A stretch of 49,997 nucleotides of DNA from CAZTLE01 sp964614415 (GCA_964614415.1 CAZTLE010000005.1:1-49997), one strand, 5' to 3'. Numbered from the stretch's first letter, positions 1 to 9,147 are shown. The notes: generated from the letters alone by a model not told the origin. A program made the numbers and translations.

Positions 1-1852
1 CCGCAACGAGACCTATGTACGTCTCGGCAGCCACAACAACGCGAGCGGCGTGCAGAGTCATCTCACAACCTCCACCCGGCGTCATACCGTGAGGAGCTAC
101 GACGGTAGGGATTGAGGAGTATCTAAGGCGCATACAGCTATCCTGAAAGTACTTCACAGCCATATTCAATTCGTCGTATTCCTGCTCGACCGCCATCATA
201 AAGATCATTCCGATGTTGGCACCTACTGAGAAATTGGCTCCCTGATTACCTACTACGAGACCGTCGAAGTCCTTTTCAGCAATATCAATGGCCTTGTTAA
301 GCCCGGCAAGCACGTCCCCACCGATACTGTTCATCTTACTTCGGAACTCCACATTCAGAATACCATCTCCCAGGTCTTCCACGACACAACCGCTGTTTTT
401 GAATACAGCACTGGACTCTCGGATGTTGTCCAGGATGATAAAGGCATCCTGACCGGGCACTTTTGTGTGCTTTTTATCAGGAATGCTGTAATAGCAAGTG
501 GCCCCGTTTTCAATTGAATAGAAGGAGTTGATTCCAGCTTCCATCATTTCGTTTACCCAGGCAGCAGGCTCCTTGCCCACCGACTTGATAAGTTCAATAC
601 CTTTTTCAACGCCAATAGCATCCCAGATTTCGAAGGGACCGTTTTCCCAGCCGAATCCTGCTTTCATGGCATCGTCTATCTTGTACAGCTCGTCCGAGAT
701 CTCCGGAATTCGCTTTGAGACATACGCGAACATCATCGCGAAGTTCTTGCGATAGAATTCGCCGGCTTTGTCTTTTCCATCAACCAGTATCTTGAACCGA
801 TCGATTACCTCGCTCACCGACTTGGTCAATTCGAGCGTAGGGAAGGAGGCTTTCTTTTTAGAGCGGTACTCCAGTGTTTCCAGATCAAGAGAAAGGATTT
901 CGCTGGAACCGTCTTCCTTTTTCACTTTCTTGTAGAAGCCCTGTCCGGTCTTGCTTCCAAGCCAGTTGTTTTTCATGAGTGTATCCACAAAATCCGGGAG
1001 CTTGAAAACCTCATGCTCTTCGTCGTCTGGACAGTTCTCGTAAAGACCGTTCGCAACATGCACCAGCGTGTCAAGGCCAACAACGTCTACCGTGCGGAAC
1101 GTGGCCGACTTGGGCCGCCCGATCACCGGTCCTGTGAGTTTGTCAACCTCTTCTACGGTAAGTCCCATTTCCTTTACCAGGTGGAACAAACTCTGAATGC
1201 CGTAAATACCGATTCGGTTTCCAATAAAGGCAGGTGTATCCTTGGCGAGCACTGAGGTCTTACCCAGGAATTGTTCTCCATAACTATTTAGGAAATCGAG
1301 TACTTCCGGGTCGGTATTCGGTCCGGGAATGACTTCGAATAACCGCAAGTATCTCGGTGGATTAAAGAAGTGCGTTCCGCAGAAGTTCTTTTGAAAGTCT
1401 TCGCTACGGCCTTCATTCATGAACTTGATAGGAATACCGGATGTATTGGAGGTGATAAGGGTTCCGGGAGTACGGTGTTTTTCAAGGTTTTCGAACACCT
1501 TTTGCTTGATATCGAGACGCTCCACTACAACTTCGATGATCCAGTCGGCATCTTTGACCTTGGCAATATCATCATCCAGGTTTCCCGTTGTAATTCTACT
1601 GGCGAATTTCTTGTGATAGAGTGGAGCCGGTTTTGATTTGATCGCATTTTGAAGCGATTCATTCACCAATCTGTTTCTCACGATCTTATCGTCAAGCGTA
1701 AGTCCTGCAGCCTGTTCTTTTTCGGTCAATTCGCGAGGAACAATATCAAGCAGCAATACTTCCACTCCGATATTAGCAAAGTGACAGGCAATTCCGCTAC
1801 CCATGATGCCCGAGCCAATAACAGCTACCTTTTCAATTCTTCGTTTTGACAT
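1..1852 (-). CDS. 3-hydroxyacyl-CoA dehydrogenase / enoyl-CoA hydratase, 3' end outside window
   Basis: Bifunctional beta-oxidation enzyme: hydrates enoyl-CoA and oxidises 3-hydroxyacyl-CoA with NAD. About 617 residues are visible from the ATG at 1852; the frame is open to base 1, so the C-terminus is missing. The N-terminus has a Rossmann loop GSGIMGSG at residues 13-20, followed by the dehydrogenase signature around FCGTHFFNPPRYL and DTPAFIGNRIG. The C-terminal part visible is a crotonase fold: NFSVGANIG near residue 540 and HGMTPGGGCEMTLHA near 590. The domain order (dehydrogenase first, hydratase second) is that of Bacillus FadN, not E. coli FadB. It starts 4 bp after the stop of the marR gene, so the two form an operon, presumably continuing with a thiolase and acyl-CoA dehydrogenase outside the window (inference). 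Confidence 0.93.
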   Translation of the reverse strand, partial: MSKRRIEKVAVIGSGIMGSGIACHFANIGVEVLLLDIVPRELTEKEQAAGLTLDDKIVRNRLVNESLQNAIKSKPAPLYHKKFASRITTGNLDDDIAKVKDADWIIEVVVERLDIKQKVFENLEKHRTPGTLITSNTSGIPIKFMNEGRSEDFQKNFCGTHFFNPPRYLRLFEVIPGPNTDPEVLDFLNSYGEQFLGKTSVLAKDTPAFIGNRIGIYGIQSLFHLVKEMGLTVEEVDKLTGPVIGRPKSATFRTVDVVGLDTLVHVANGLYENCPDDEEHEVFKLPDFVDTLMKNNWLGSKTGQGFYKKVKKEDGSSEILSLDLETLEYRSKKKASFPTLELTKSVSEVIDRFKILVDGKDKAGEFYRKNFAMMFAYVSKRIPEISDELYKIDDAMKAGFGWENGPFEIWDAIGVEKGIELIKSVGKEPAAWVNEMMEAGINSFYSIENGATCYYSIPDKKHTKVPGQDAFIILDNIRESSAVFKNSGCVVEDLGDGILNVEFRSKMNSIGGDVLAGLNKAIDIAEKDFDGLVVGNQGANFSVGANIGMIFMMAVEQEYDELNMAVKYFQDSCMRLRYSSIPTVVAPHGMTPGGGCEMTLHAARVVVAAETYIGLVA

Positions 1853-1856
1853 GTTC

Positions 1857-2306
1857 CTATGATATTTTTTCGGTGTTATATATTTTTTTTGAATTGATCA
1901 ATTCGAGAATAGTGTTGGCCACATTCTTGAACGTATCGAGATCCTTCTGAGGAATCGCTGCCCGGACGGCTTCATCAAACCGGAATACTACCTGCTTGGA
2001 GTACTCCGGCATCTCGTGACCGAACTCCGTCAGGTGGATGAGTACACCTCTGCCATCCAGGGGATTTGGCCGGCGCTCAATAAGACCACGCTCTTCCATG
2101 TTCTTTAAAGTTCTGGACAGGCTGGTTGCCTCCATGCCCATCTTGGGGCCAAGGGCCGTAGAAGGGGTCCCGCTTTCAGGATCTATACTTATTAATGCGA
2201 ATCCCGTAGCCATGGTGCTGTCCTTCTTTCCTGCTTCTTCATTATACATTTTCATGACGCTCATCCAGGTGGCTCTAAGGATATAGTCTATTGTTTTTTC
2301 TTTCAT
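1857..2306 (-). CDS. MarR family transcriptional regulator
   Basis: 149-residue winged-helix regulator. The recognition region reads GMEATSLSRTLKNMEERGLI, followed by the wing ERRPNPLDGRGVLIHLT with the D-x-R motif typical of MarR proteins. The C-terminal helix (residues ~105-140) would complete the dimer interface. It is first in an operon with the beta-oxidation dehydrogenase/hydratase (4-bp gap), so it probably senses an acyl-CoA or fatty acid and controls its own operon; the ligand is an inference from context. The start ATG at 2306 lies about 25 bases downstream of a TATCTTTG -7 element, with an 18-bp palindrome immediately upstream of that element. Confidence 0.9.
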   Translation of the reverse strand: MKEKTIDYILRATWMSVMKMYNEEAGKKDSTMATGFALISIDPESGTPSTALGPKMGMEATSLSRTLKNMEERGLIERRPNPLDGRGVLIHLTEFGHEMPEYSKQVVFRFDEAVRAAIPQKDLDTFKNVANTILELINSKKIYNTEKIS

Positions 2307-2329
2307 CCGAGGTGTCGCTATTTGAACCC

Positions 2330-2363
2330 CAAAGATACAAAAAAATACTATGCATGCATAGTA
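2330..2363 (-). promoter_or_regulatory. marR promoter with 18-bp palindromic operator
   Basis: On the minus strand TATCTTTG (2337-2330) fits the Bacteroidota -7 consensus TAnnTTTG. Immediately upstream, 2346-2363 is the perfect palindrome TACTATGCATGCATAGTA, lying between where the -33 and -7 boxes would be. No clear -33 TTG is visible. MarR dimers bind palindromes of this size, so autorepression is the simplest reading. Confidence 0.8.
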
Positions 2364-2404
2364 AATTGTCGAAAAAGTAATTAGGAAATTACAAGCCAGG
2401 GTAA

Positions 2405-3424
2405 CTAAAGATCCATGGCTTCTTTGCGTGATTTGATATTGAGCTTGGCGTAGATGCTGCTCACGTGGGATTTCACGGTGCTTAGTCCAATGTTGTACTC
2501 TTCGGAAATCTCTTTATTCGATTTACCTGATTGAATTAAGGAAAAGATCTTTCGCTCCTGAACGCTAAGGGACGTAATGGAAGGTTTGTTGTTAGCCTTT
2601 CGTTTCCGATATAAGTGACTTCCCAGGAATCCAAGTCCGAAAAACCCCAATCCGATACCTATATAAGGTAGCCATGAGGTTTGGGTTTTGGTGATGGGCA
2701 GTTGGGATCGGAAACCGGTAAAGTAGGCAGACGACTCATCCTGCCATTTATCCAGGTAGTTCTCATAAAAGACGGGATTATTGGGGTAATGACTTTCAAA
2801 ATTACTACGATACAAAGCGTAAAGGGACACCAATGCATGCTTGCTTGTATCAGCAGCAAATCGCAGTTCTTCGTAGATCGCTTTGGTGACAAATTCTTTT
2901 TTCATGGCCGTACCCTCGTGATGGGTGCTGTCTATAAAACCGTAGGTGTGGTCAATGTTACGCAAACCCGTATTCGGGGCATAGCCTCGAATCGTTGCAT
3001 GTTTGAAGGGGGGAGGGTCCGGTGTTCCCAGGATCTCTATGGAGGTGTTCCCGTTGGCGATAAGAAAGAGGTGATTTTCTTCATAACCACCAATAATAAG
3101 AGAAGCGGCCGGTGCATTCTTCTTGGAGACATGAAGGCGATAGATTCGATCTTCTTCAGGCAGGTACATGGTAGGAAATGAAAATCTACCCAGACTATCC
3201 ATGCGGGCCTCTGCGATGATCATGTCATTGGACATTGTATTCATCCGATCGAAAGTTGGGATATAGGAGAGATAGACTATAGGTTCCCAAATGGAATCCA
3301 ATTGTAGCGTACCTCGAATCATTGGTTCCGTTCCGGTTCCGATTTGAGAAAAACCTAAAGGACATAGCGCCAACAGGGAAAATAATGTCAGCAATCCTTT
3401 CCTGATTGGTTTTGGTTTGCTCAT
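2405..3424 (-). CDS. Membrane-anchored regulator with LuxR-type HTH domain
   Basis: 339 residues. A signal peptide (residues 1-26, ending GFSQ) is followed by a beta-rich extracytoplasmic domain of about 220 residues, then one membrane segment around residues 253-272 (YIGIGLGFFGLGFLGSHL) with a basic stop-transfer RKRK, then a C-terminal LuxR/GerE helix-turn-helix (residues ~282-339; SVQERKIFSLIQSGKSNKEI and STVKSHVSSIYAKLNI). The arrangement suggests a one-component receptor that senses something in the periplasm and binds DNA from the membrane. The N-terminal domain somewhat resembles DUF4369-type beta domains but I cannot confirm this. No kinase or receiver is present. It is followed by marR (100-bp gap) and preceded by a lipoprotein gene 56 bp upstream; whether these share a transcript is unclear. 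Confidence 0.82.
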   Translation of the reverse strand: MSKPKPIRKGLLTLFSLLALCPLGFSQIGTGTEPMIRGTLQLDSIWEPIVYLSYIPTFDRMNTMSNDMIIAEARMDSLGRFSFPTMYLPEEDRIYRLHVSKKNAPAASLIIGGYEENHLFLIANGNTSIEILGTPDPPPFKHATIRGYAPNTGLRNIDHTYGFIDSTHHEGTAMKKEFVTKAIYEELRFAADTSKHALVSLYALYRSNFESHYPNNPVFYENYLDKWQDESSAYFTGFRSQLPITKTQTSWLPYIGIGLGFFGLGFLGSHLYRKRKANNKPSITSLSVQERKIFSLIQSGKSNKEISEEYNIGLSTVKSHVSSIYAKLNIKSRKEAMDL

Positions 3425-3480
3425 ACGTTATTTCCTGCTCTTAAGGAAAAAGTTGTGAATTGCCTTTGCTCCAATTGGCT

Positions 3481-4209
3481 TTATCCTTTTGTGATGTTAA
3501 AACTATTTCGTGAACGTTGTACAAACGCTTTTCTAATGGATTTCGCCTCCTCGCCCTCAATCGAGTTCTCGTATTCGTCCAATGAGTATCCGGTCGTTCT
3601 ATTCAGCATTTCAAGGTAAAAAATGATGATCTCATGCTTTCTGTCCTCACTGGCTAATCCAACAAAACGGGACATCATGAACTGGTCTTCCAATGAATAC
3701 CCGTTCTTTTCTATGAAGGCCCTGGTTTTGGCACCTTCTCCGCTCGGATTTTCCTGTGCCAGTTTTTTACTGTCATAGAACCAGGAATTATGACGGTATT
3801 TATTCTCACCTAATGGCTCGGCATTGCTGAAATCATAGTTGTATGTAAAATCAACTTCCGGTAGCCATCCTTCAAATTGAACGATAAACATTTTGAGCAC
3901 AGCCCTGTTCTCATCCGTAGAAACAAATACAAACCGTTCTCCGTCAGCTACAGGCTTTCCCTGAATTTCCTCCGGATACTCATCCGAAGCCGCAATAATT
4001 TCAAAATCAAAATTGCCAACGAAGCGGAACTCTTCATTTACGGCAATCTCGACTTCCGGAAGTTCATGAGAAACCAGCACATTCGAAGCAACATACCTTT
4101 TCGAAGGTATCTGAGATAATACATTTTGAGAATTGTAGCCGTCTTCTTTCTTTTTAGTTTGACAGCCGAGCAGAAGGACGACTACAATCAATGACAGGTG
4201 AATCTTCAT
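3481..4209 (-). CDS. Hypothetical lipoprotein
   Basis: I start at the ATG at 4209 because the resulting N-terminus, MKIHLSLIVVVLLLGCQTKK, is a compact SPII signal with lipobox LLGC; the longer frame begins at a TTG overlapping the upstream stop. 242 residues. After the lipidated Cys is a mostly beta-rich region, then a more helical C-terminus (GYSLEDQFMMSRFVGLASED, then a stretch rich in E, K and R). I do not recognise a family. It follows the His-tailed secreted protein by 41 bp in the same direction, and the two may be co-transcribed. Confidence 0.7.
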   Translation of the reverse strand: MKIHLSLIVVVLLLGCQTKKKEDGYNSQNVLSQIPSKRYVASNVLVSHELPEVEIAVNEEFRFVGNFDFEIIAASDEYPEEIQGKPVADGERFVFVSTDENRAVLKMFIVQFEGWLPEVDFTYNYDFSNAEPLGENKYRHNSWFYDSKKLAQENPSGEGAKTRAFIEKNGYSLEDQFMMSRFVGLASEDRKHEIIIFYLEMLNRTTGYSLDEYENSIEGEEAKSIRKAFVQRSRNSFNITKG

Positions 4210-4250
4210 CCTATAGATCTTAATTAGGAGCAAGTTACCCCTGTGCACTA

Positions 4251-4688
4251 TCAATTATGGGTATGGTGATCCTTATTCTCTCCCTGGTGTGAATGGATGT
4301 TGATCTTCCCAGTCACTCTTTTAGGCTTAAGCCGTACGGTCCAGGTACCGGCAATGGGCTCTTTAAAGGTCTTGTTTAGCTGACCGCAAACAAGTTCTTT
4401 TTTCTTTGCGTTGGAAGAGATCTGACTCTCCACAGAGAAGTTTCCTTGCTTGTCGCCTTTGGGATCGAATATCTCCATGGTGAGTGAACCGGACTTGATA
4501 GTACTGTTCACCCCAATCTGAAGGCATTCGGTGTTGTCTTCAACTTCCAGCTTTATGGCTTCGTTGTCCGAACTGTCTTCCAGTTCAATGGTACGGGTCG
4601 TCATGTTTCCGCAGTGCTGGGCAAAAGCCAGCGGAGTCATGAGCAAAAAAAGACTTACTGTTACGATTGTTTTGATTGACTTTTTCAT
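4251..4688 (-). CDS. Small secreted protein with His-rich C-terminus
   Basis: 145 residues with a clear signal peptide (MKKSIKTIVTVSLFLLMTPL, cleavage after AFAQ). The mature part is predicted all-beta, with three cysteines (HCGN, ECLQ, VCGQ), and ends in HSHQGENKDHHTHN, five histidines in 14 residues. A beta-sandwich resembling domains that close with GTWTVRLKP suggests a proprotein-convertase-P-like or carbohydrate-binding fold, but this is speculation. The His tail could bind Cu, Zn or Ni. The next gene is the lipoprotein at 3481-4209. No transporter or metal regulator lies alongside to support a metal role. Confidence 0.7.
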   Translation of the reverse strand: MKKSIKTIVTVSLFLLMTPLAFAQHCGNMTTRTIELEDSSDNEAIKLEVEDNTECLQIGVNSTIKSGSLTMEIFDPKGDKQGNFSVESQISSNAKKKELVCGQLNKTFKEPIAGTWTVRLKPKRVTGKINIHSHQGENKDHHTHN

Positions 4689-4836
4689 CTGTTACGATTT
4701 TGATTTCCACACAAAGCTATGGGGCGAACTGCATACTGAAAAGTCATTGCGGTGTGAAAAAAGAACGAAAAAAGGGCTAAAAACGTCTTTAGTCCCTCTA
4801 ATTTAATGCAAATACGGAGTTCTTTTCCTTAGTTCA

Positions 4837-4864
4837 ATAAAAAAGACAGCACAGGGCTGTCTTT
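4837..4864 (-). terminator. Rho-independent terminator of acyl-CoA ligase gene
   Basis: Nine-base perfect stem AAAGACAGC (4842-4850) / GCTGTCTTT (4856-4864) with a 5-base loop, 14 bases after the ligase stop; on the minus strand it runs into TTTTTTAT. Confidence 0.85.
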
Positions 4865-4877
4865 GGTCGAAGAGTCT

Positions 4878-6659
4878 TTAAGATTCTCTTTCGTAGATCT
4901 TATTGTACAGATCCATGTACTTTTCTTTTATCACCCGGCGCCGCATTTTCATAGTAGGAGTGAGGTGTCCGGCATCAATACTCCAGACGTCGGGAGTAAG
5001 CTCAAACTTCTTGATCTGCTCCCACTTTCCGAAGCGCTGATTGAAGTTATCCACTTCTTTTTGGATTTTTTTGATTAGCTTGGAATCGCGGATAAGTTCC
5101 TCGGGATTGTCGGACAGCCCTTTCTCTTTGCGTTCGTTCCAGTCGGCGATAAACTCGAAATTCGGTTGAATTAGAGCAGCAGGCATTTTCTCGCCGTCTC
5201 CAACCACCATGATTTGCTCTATGAACGGAGACTGCTTCATCATGTTCTCAATAACCTGAGGCGCCACATACTTACCGCCACTGGTCTTAAACATTTCTTT
5301 TTTACGATCGGTGATCTTCAAGAAGCCATCGGCGTCGATCTCACCAATATCTCCGGTATGGAAATAACCATCCTTTAGTACTTCGGCGGTCATTTCCGGG
5401 TTTTTGTAATACCCTATCATCACTTGAGGGCCTTTCACCAGGATTTCTCCGTCATCGGCGATCTTTACTTCGGTCTCGTCTATGGGTTTTCCAACAGTTC
5501 CAATCTTGAATCCGCTATCGCGCATATCATTCACCGATACCACCGGTGAGGTTTCGGTAAGTCCGTAGCCTTCCATGACCGGAATTCCCGCTGCATTGAA
5601 TACACGAGCCAGGCGAGCCTGCAAGGCGGCGCTTCCGGAAGCCACCGCTTTCAGATTGCCTCCCAGGGCTTCCTGCCACTTACTGAAGATCAGTTTGCGG
5701 GCGATTTTGAGTCGGAATTCGTACCACCATCCGTTCTGTCCGTATGGTTCGTATTTCAATCCCAGATCGACCGCCCAAAAGAACAGTTTCTTCTTGACAC
5801 CGGTTAGCTCGGCTCCTTTGGCATAGATCTTATCATAGACCTTTTCCAAAAGCCTCGGAACGGCCGTCATTACCTCAGGTTTTACTTCTTTGAGATTATC
5901 ACTGATAGTCTCAAGGGATTCTGCAAAGTGAATACTGGCACCCGTGTACTGATACATATACAGAAGCATACGCTCATAAATATGACAGACGGGAAGGAAG
6001 CTCAGGGCTTTAGATTGTCCCAGATCAATGGGTAAGCGTTTGGCACTATTAATCGCATTGCTTACAATATTCTTGTGTGTGAGCATCACACCTTTAGGTC
6101 GGCCGGTAGTTCCGGACGTATATATTAAAGTGGCCAGGTCATCTTCCTTCACCACATCCATGCGGCGTTGCACTTCGTCCTGATTGCTGTCGTCTTCTCC
6201 CAGTTTCAGTACCTCTTCCCAGTTGTCACAACTTCCAATTTCGTCGAAAGAATACACACCTTTAAGCGAGGGGACGTTGTTTTTAATCTTTTCTACCTTG
6301 CCCAATACTTCCGCACAGGAAACAAAACAATAGACCGATTCACTGTGGTTTAGTACGTATTCGTAGTCCTCTTCGGAAATGGTGGGATAAATCGGTACAT
6401 CCTGAGCACCGATTTGCAAAATCCCGATGTCGCAAATATTCCATTCGGTCCTGTTGGTCATCGAAATGATCGCCACTTTGTCATTAGGTTGCACTCCCAG
6501 ACGGATCAATCCGCGACTGATCTTATTGGCTTTTTCTATGTATTCTGAAGAGGAGGTTGCAATCCATTCCCCGTTGTATTTGGTCACCAAAGCTTTCTCT
6601 GTGTTGTAGGTATCTCTTTGGTAATATGGGATGTCGAAAAGTCTTTTTGTTTCGGTCAT
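4878..6659 (-). CDS. Long-chain fatty acid-CoA ligase (AMP-forming)
   Basis: 593 residues, the usual length for the Faa/FadD-type long-chain acyl-CoA synthetases of Bacteroidota. It activates fatty acids to acyl-CoA via an acyl-adenylate. The AMP/P-loop motif YTSGTTGRPKG is near residues 177-187, the adenine-binding YGLTETSP near 365, the hinge region with TGDIGEIDADGFLKITDRKK near 435-455, and the C-terminal subdomain follows. No signal peptide; cytosolic or membrane-associated. It supplies substrate for the beta-oxidation enzyme at 1-1852, which lies on the same strand but in a separate transcription unit, as there is a terminator directly after this gene. The marR palindrome is not repeated upstream. 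Confidence 0.94.
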   Translation of the reverse strand: MTETKRLFDIPYYQRDTYNTEKALVTKYNGEWIATSSSEYIEKANKISRGLIRLGVQPNDKVAIISMTNRTEWNICDIGILQIGAQDVPIYPTISEEDYEYVLNHSESVYCFVSCAEVLGKVEKIKNNVPSLKGVYSFDEIGSCDNWEEVLKLGEDDSNQDEVQRRMDVVKEDDLATLIYTSGTTGRPKGVMLTHKNIVSNAINSAKRLPIDLGQSKALSFLPVCHIYERMLLYMYQYTGASIHFAESLETISDNLKEVKPEVMTAVPRLLEKVYDKIYAKGAELTGVKKKLFFWAVDLGLKYEPYGQNGWWYEFRLKIARKLIFSKWQEALGGNLKAVASGSAALQARLARVFNAAGIPVMEGYGLTETSPVVSVNDMRDSGFKIGTVGKPIDETEVKIADDGEILVKGPQVMIGYYKNPEMTAEVLKDGYFHTGDIGEIDADGFLKITDRKKEMFKTSGGKYVAPQVIENMMKQSPFIEQIMVVGDGEKMPAALIQPNFEFIADWNERKEKGLSDNPEELIRDSKLIKKIQKEVDNFNQRFGKWEQIKKFELTPDVWSIDAGHLTPTMKMRRRVIKEKYMDLYNKIYERES

Positions 6660-6707
6660 TGAGCGAAGATTCTAATACTGCAAAATAGCAAAAAATATCC
6701 AGTTAAA

Positions 6708-6742
6708 AGGCCAAACAAAAGGAGCAACCGAAAAGTTGCTCC
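6708..6742 (-). terminator. Rho-independent terminator of M14 carboxypeptidase gene
   Basis: Perfect 8-base stem GGAGCAAC (6721-6728) / GTTGCTCC (6735-6742), loop of six, followed on the minus strand by TTTTGTTTGG, 23 bases after the carboxypeptidase stop. Confidence 0.85.
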
Positions 6743-6765
6743 TCCTAATCAAAATGTATGTTTTT

Positions 6766-9147
6766 TTACTGTTTTACGATCTTCACTGTGCGTGATCCGT
6801 TTTCAGAAGTAATCCTCATCAAGTAGATACCGGCCGAGAAGCTGCTGTAATCAACCGTAATAGAACCACTGTTACTGTTGGATCTAAATAGCGACTGTCC
6901 CTGAAGGCTGTATATCTCGACGCCATAGTTTGTCAGTGGAGTAGTGATGTTCAGCGTGTTGCGAACAGGATTCGGATAGATGGCCAGTTGATCCACCAAT
7001 GCATCTTCGGTGCTTAGAACACCATCCTCGACGATGTTGATCACCAAATCATCAAAGTAGAAGCCGTCCCTTCTTTGGGCATTGTCTGAAACCAGTTGAA
7101 AACGAACCAGGATGCTTTCTCCCAGATAATCGCTAAGATCGATTTCTTCCTGTACCCATGAGTTTTGGGTTCCGTCGTACAACGGTTCTCCCGTGGGTTG
7201 TCCCGGATTACTGCTTCCCGGATTCGTATATTTTCCACACTGAGGCTCCCAGGTAGAACCACCATTGGTAGAGACTTCAAACTGCACGTAGTCCCAGTTA
7301 TTCTCGATCTCCCACTGAGCATAAAAGGTGACATTGGCACCTACGGCATCGGTTAGATCGATAGGGGTGTCGAGCGTAATTGTTTCGTTGGTGTTGTTCG
7401 GATAGTTTCCGGAAGGCGAGTCGGTAATCGAACTTGAGGGAGATACAAATACCGAACTAGTGGTTCCCCATCCGTTATTATTGAAATTGGTGCTTGTGCT
7501 GTTTCCGGGATCGTTGAATACTTCGGTAAGTGCTCCGAATTTTTTTGTTATACGGGTAGCATTGTCAAACATGCCGTTATTCACTACGAGATCATAGACA
7601 ATATCGTCTCCCGCATTTACAGTACCGCCCAGGGTATACTGAATCGTACCGTTGTCAGTCTCCAGAAGATCCATGTTGGTAAATGTAACTGAATTTCCGG
7701 CCGAGGTGATGTTGGCTGAAACCGGATTAATACTTACCGTGAAGGTGCCATCACCAACTATGCCTAATCTTCGGATGTCAAAGGTGGCATTTACTGCTCC
7801 CTGATCTCCTACGAAGGTGCTACCGGTATCAGTCACCGTAGCGAAGTTATTAATCATCTGTGCCGATGTAAGATTTAGGTACATCATTTCTTTACACAGT
7901 GTTTCGATCTGATTGGAAGGCGGCCAGAATTCGTTCCCTACTTCGGGTGTGAACGCAAATATCTTGTCATGCGTTCCTACGGTACCGTACATGAAGTCGT
8001 CACTATCTCCTGAAAAAGGAAAGTCGCGAAGGGCCGTGTACCCGTTTCGGGAAGTGAGCTCGGCGCCTATGGCCTGATATAGCGGATCGTCCGGCGTGGC
8101 CACGTCGTCATAAGCAAACGGATAGTACAACAGGCGTCCGAACGTATGGTTGTTATGGGCAATGACGAAGTCATGGTTTTCCACAAACCATTTTATGGCC
8201 TGGTTTTCCACTTCCGAGAAGGGCGCTGAGCCATGATATATATCGGAATTTGTATTGCTGGAAGAACCGGGGCCACTCCAGGAACCGTTGTTGGGATCTC
8301 CGTTGATGTGGTAATCGTAGTTTCGGTTGTTGTCAACTCCGTGGGTATTGAAACGGTTCTTTCTCCAAAACCCGCCACCGTTGGGATCCGTTTTTTCGTT
8401 GTAAAGGTATCCGTCCGGATTTACCACAGGTACGAAGTACAATTCTGTATTATCAACAATACTCTGTACAACGGGATCACTGTCATAGTTTTCAAGAAGA
8501 TACCACATATAAAAGATAAGCTGAGACAGGGAGATGGGTTCTCGTGCGTGGTGAATCGAGGTATAAAGGATTTCGGCCTCGTTTTCGTTTACATCCGGAT
8601 TATCACTTATCCGTACCCATTTTATACCGTTTCCTCCTATAGATGGCGTTACTGAATTATCCGGAGTTCCGTTCGTGACAAAGTTGCTGATATCAGCCTT
8701 GGCGGTAATGAGGTTTGGATACAGCGAGCGCATCAGGTCCAATTGATCCAACGCTTCCTGATAGGTAAGGTATCCTCCCATAGAACCAAGTGTAAAATTA
8801 GCGGGAGTCGTATAATCATCCGAAGCGCCGTCACAAGTAGTATTTCTTTGAGCGGGTAAATTTCTTCGGTTCTGATCCAGGAAGTAAGCCCTGGCATCTT
8901 CAATGAGCACTTCTACCTGATATCCGGCGGCTCTAACCTTGTCTAATTCGGAAACTGAAAACTCTGAAATAATAAAGGTGTTTCTCTTGTTAATTCCATG
9001 ATCCACGGCAATTCCCAGGTTGTGTAGCCGCTGCAGGTCTTCGGGCTGGGAATAGAACACTTTAGCCCGTTGATGGGTCTCCTGTACTTCCTGGGCAAAG
9101 GAGAAGGAAGCTACCGTTAAGAATAACAGAAGTAAAGTCTTTTTCAT
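6766..9147 (-). CDS. Secreted M14 zinc carboxypeptidase with T9SS type A sorting domain
   Basis: Start chosen at the ATG at 9147, which gives the signal peptide MKKTLLLLFLTVASFSFAQ; an upstream in-frame ATG would add 25 unlikely residues. 793 residues. The M14 peptidase domain shows the zinc pair in HHAREP (~residue 200), the substrate-binding GVDNNRNYDYH (~265), the third zinc His in AHNNHTF (~332) and the general-base Glu in FTPEVG (~400). A beta domain resembling the C-terminal part of immune-inhibitor-A/M6 peptidases follows (VQFEVSTNGGSTWEP, FYFDDLVINIVEDG). The end is a type A sorting domain starting LAIYPNPVRNTLNI and closing GIYLMRITSENGSRTVKIVKQ. It digests peptides outside the cell or on its surface. 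It lies 102 bp downstream of the LytTR regulator; regulation by it is possible but no paired repeat is visible here. Confidence 0.93.
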   Translation of the reverse strand: MKKTLLLLFLTVASFSFAQEVQETHQRAKVFYSQPEDLQRLHNLGIAVDHGINKRNTFIISEFSVSELDKVRAAGYQVEVLIEDARAYFLDQNRRNLPAQRNTTCDGASDDYTTPANFTLGSMGGYLTYQEALDQLDLMRSLYPNLITAKADISNFVTNGTPDNSVTPSIGGNGIKWVRISDNPDVNENEAEILYTSIHHAREPISLSQLIFYMWYLLENYDSDPVVQSIVDNTELYFVPVVNPDGYLYNEKTDPNGGGFWRKNRFNTHGVDNNRNYDYHINGDPNNGSWSGPGSSSNTNSDIYHGSAPFSEVENQAIKWFVENHDFVIAHNNHTFGRLLYYPFAYDDVATPDDPLYQAIGAELTSRNGYTALRDFPFSGDSDDFMYGTVGTHDKIFAFTPEVGNEFWPPSNQIETLCKEMMYLNLTSAQMINNFATVTDTGSTFVGDQGAVNATFDIRRLGIVGDGTFTVSINPVSANITSAGNSVTFTNMDLLETDNGTIQYTLGGTVNAGDDIVYDLVVNNGMFDNATRITKKFGALTEVFNDPGNSTSTNFNNNGWGTTSSVFVSPSSSITDSPSGNYPNNTNETITLDTPIDLTDAVGANVTFYAQWEIENNWDYVQFEVSTNGGSTWEPQCGKYTNPGSSNPGQPTGEPLYDGTQNSWVQEEIDLSDYLGESILVRFQLVSDNAQRRDGFYFDDLVINIVEDGVLSTEDALVDQLAIYPNPVRNTLNITTPLTNYGVEIYSLQGQSLFRSNSNSGSITVDYSSFSAGIYLMRITSENGSRTVKIVKQ

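Noticed and set aside
2681..3181. Plus-strand 166-codon open frame
   Set aside because: Lies wholly opposite the LuxR-type regulator gene, with no family resemblance or signal; a shadow of the real gene.
8233..8655. Plus-strand 140-codon open frame
   Set aside because: Antisense to the carboxypeptidase catalytic domain; composition follows the opposite strand.
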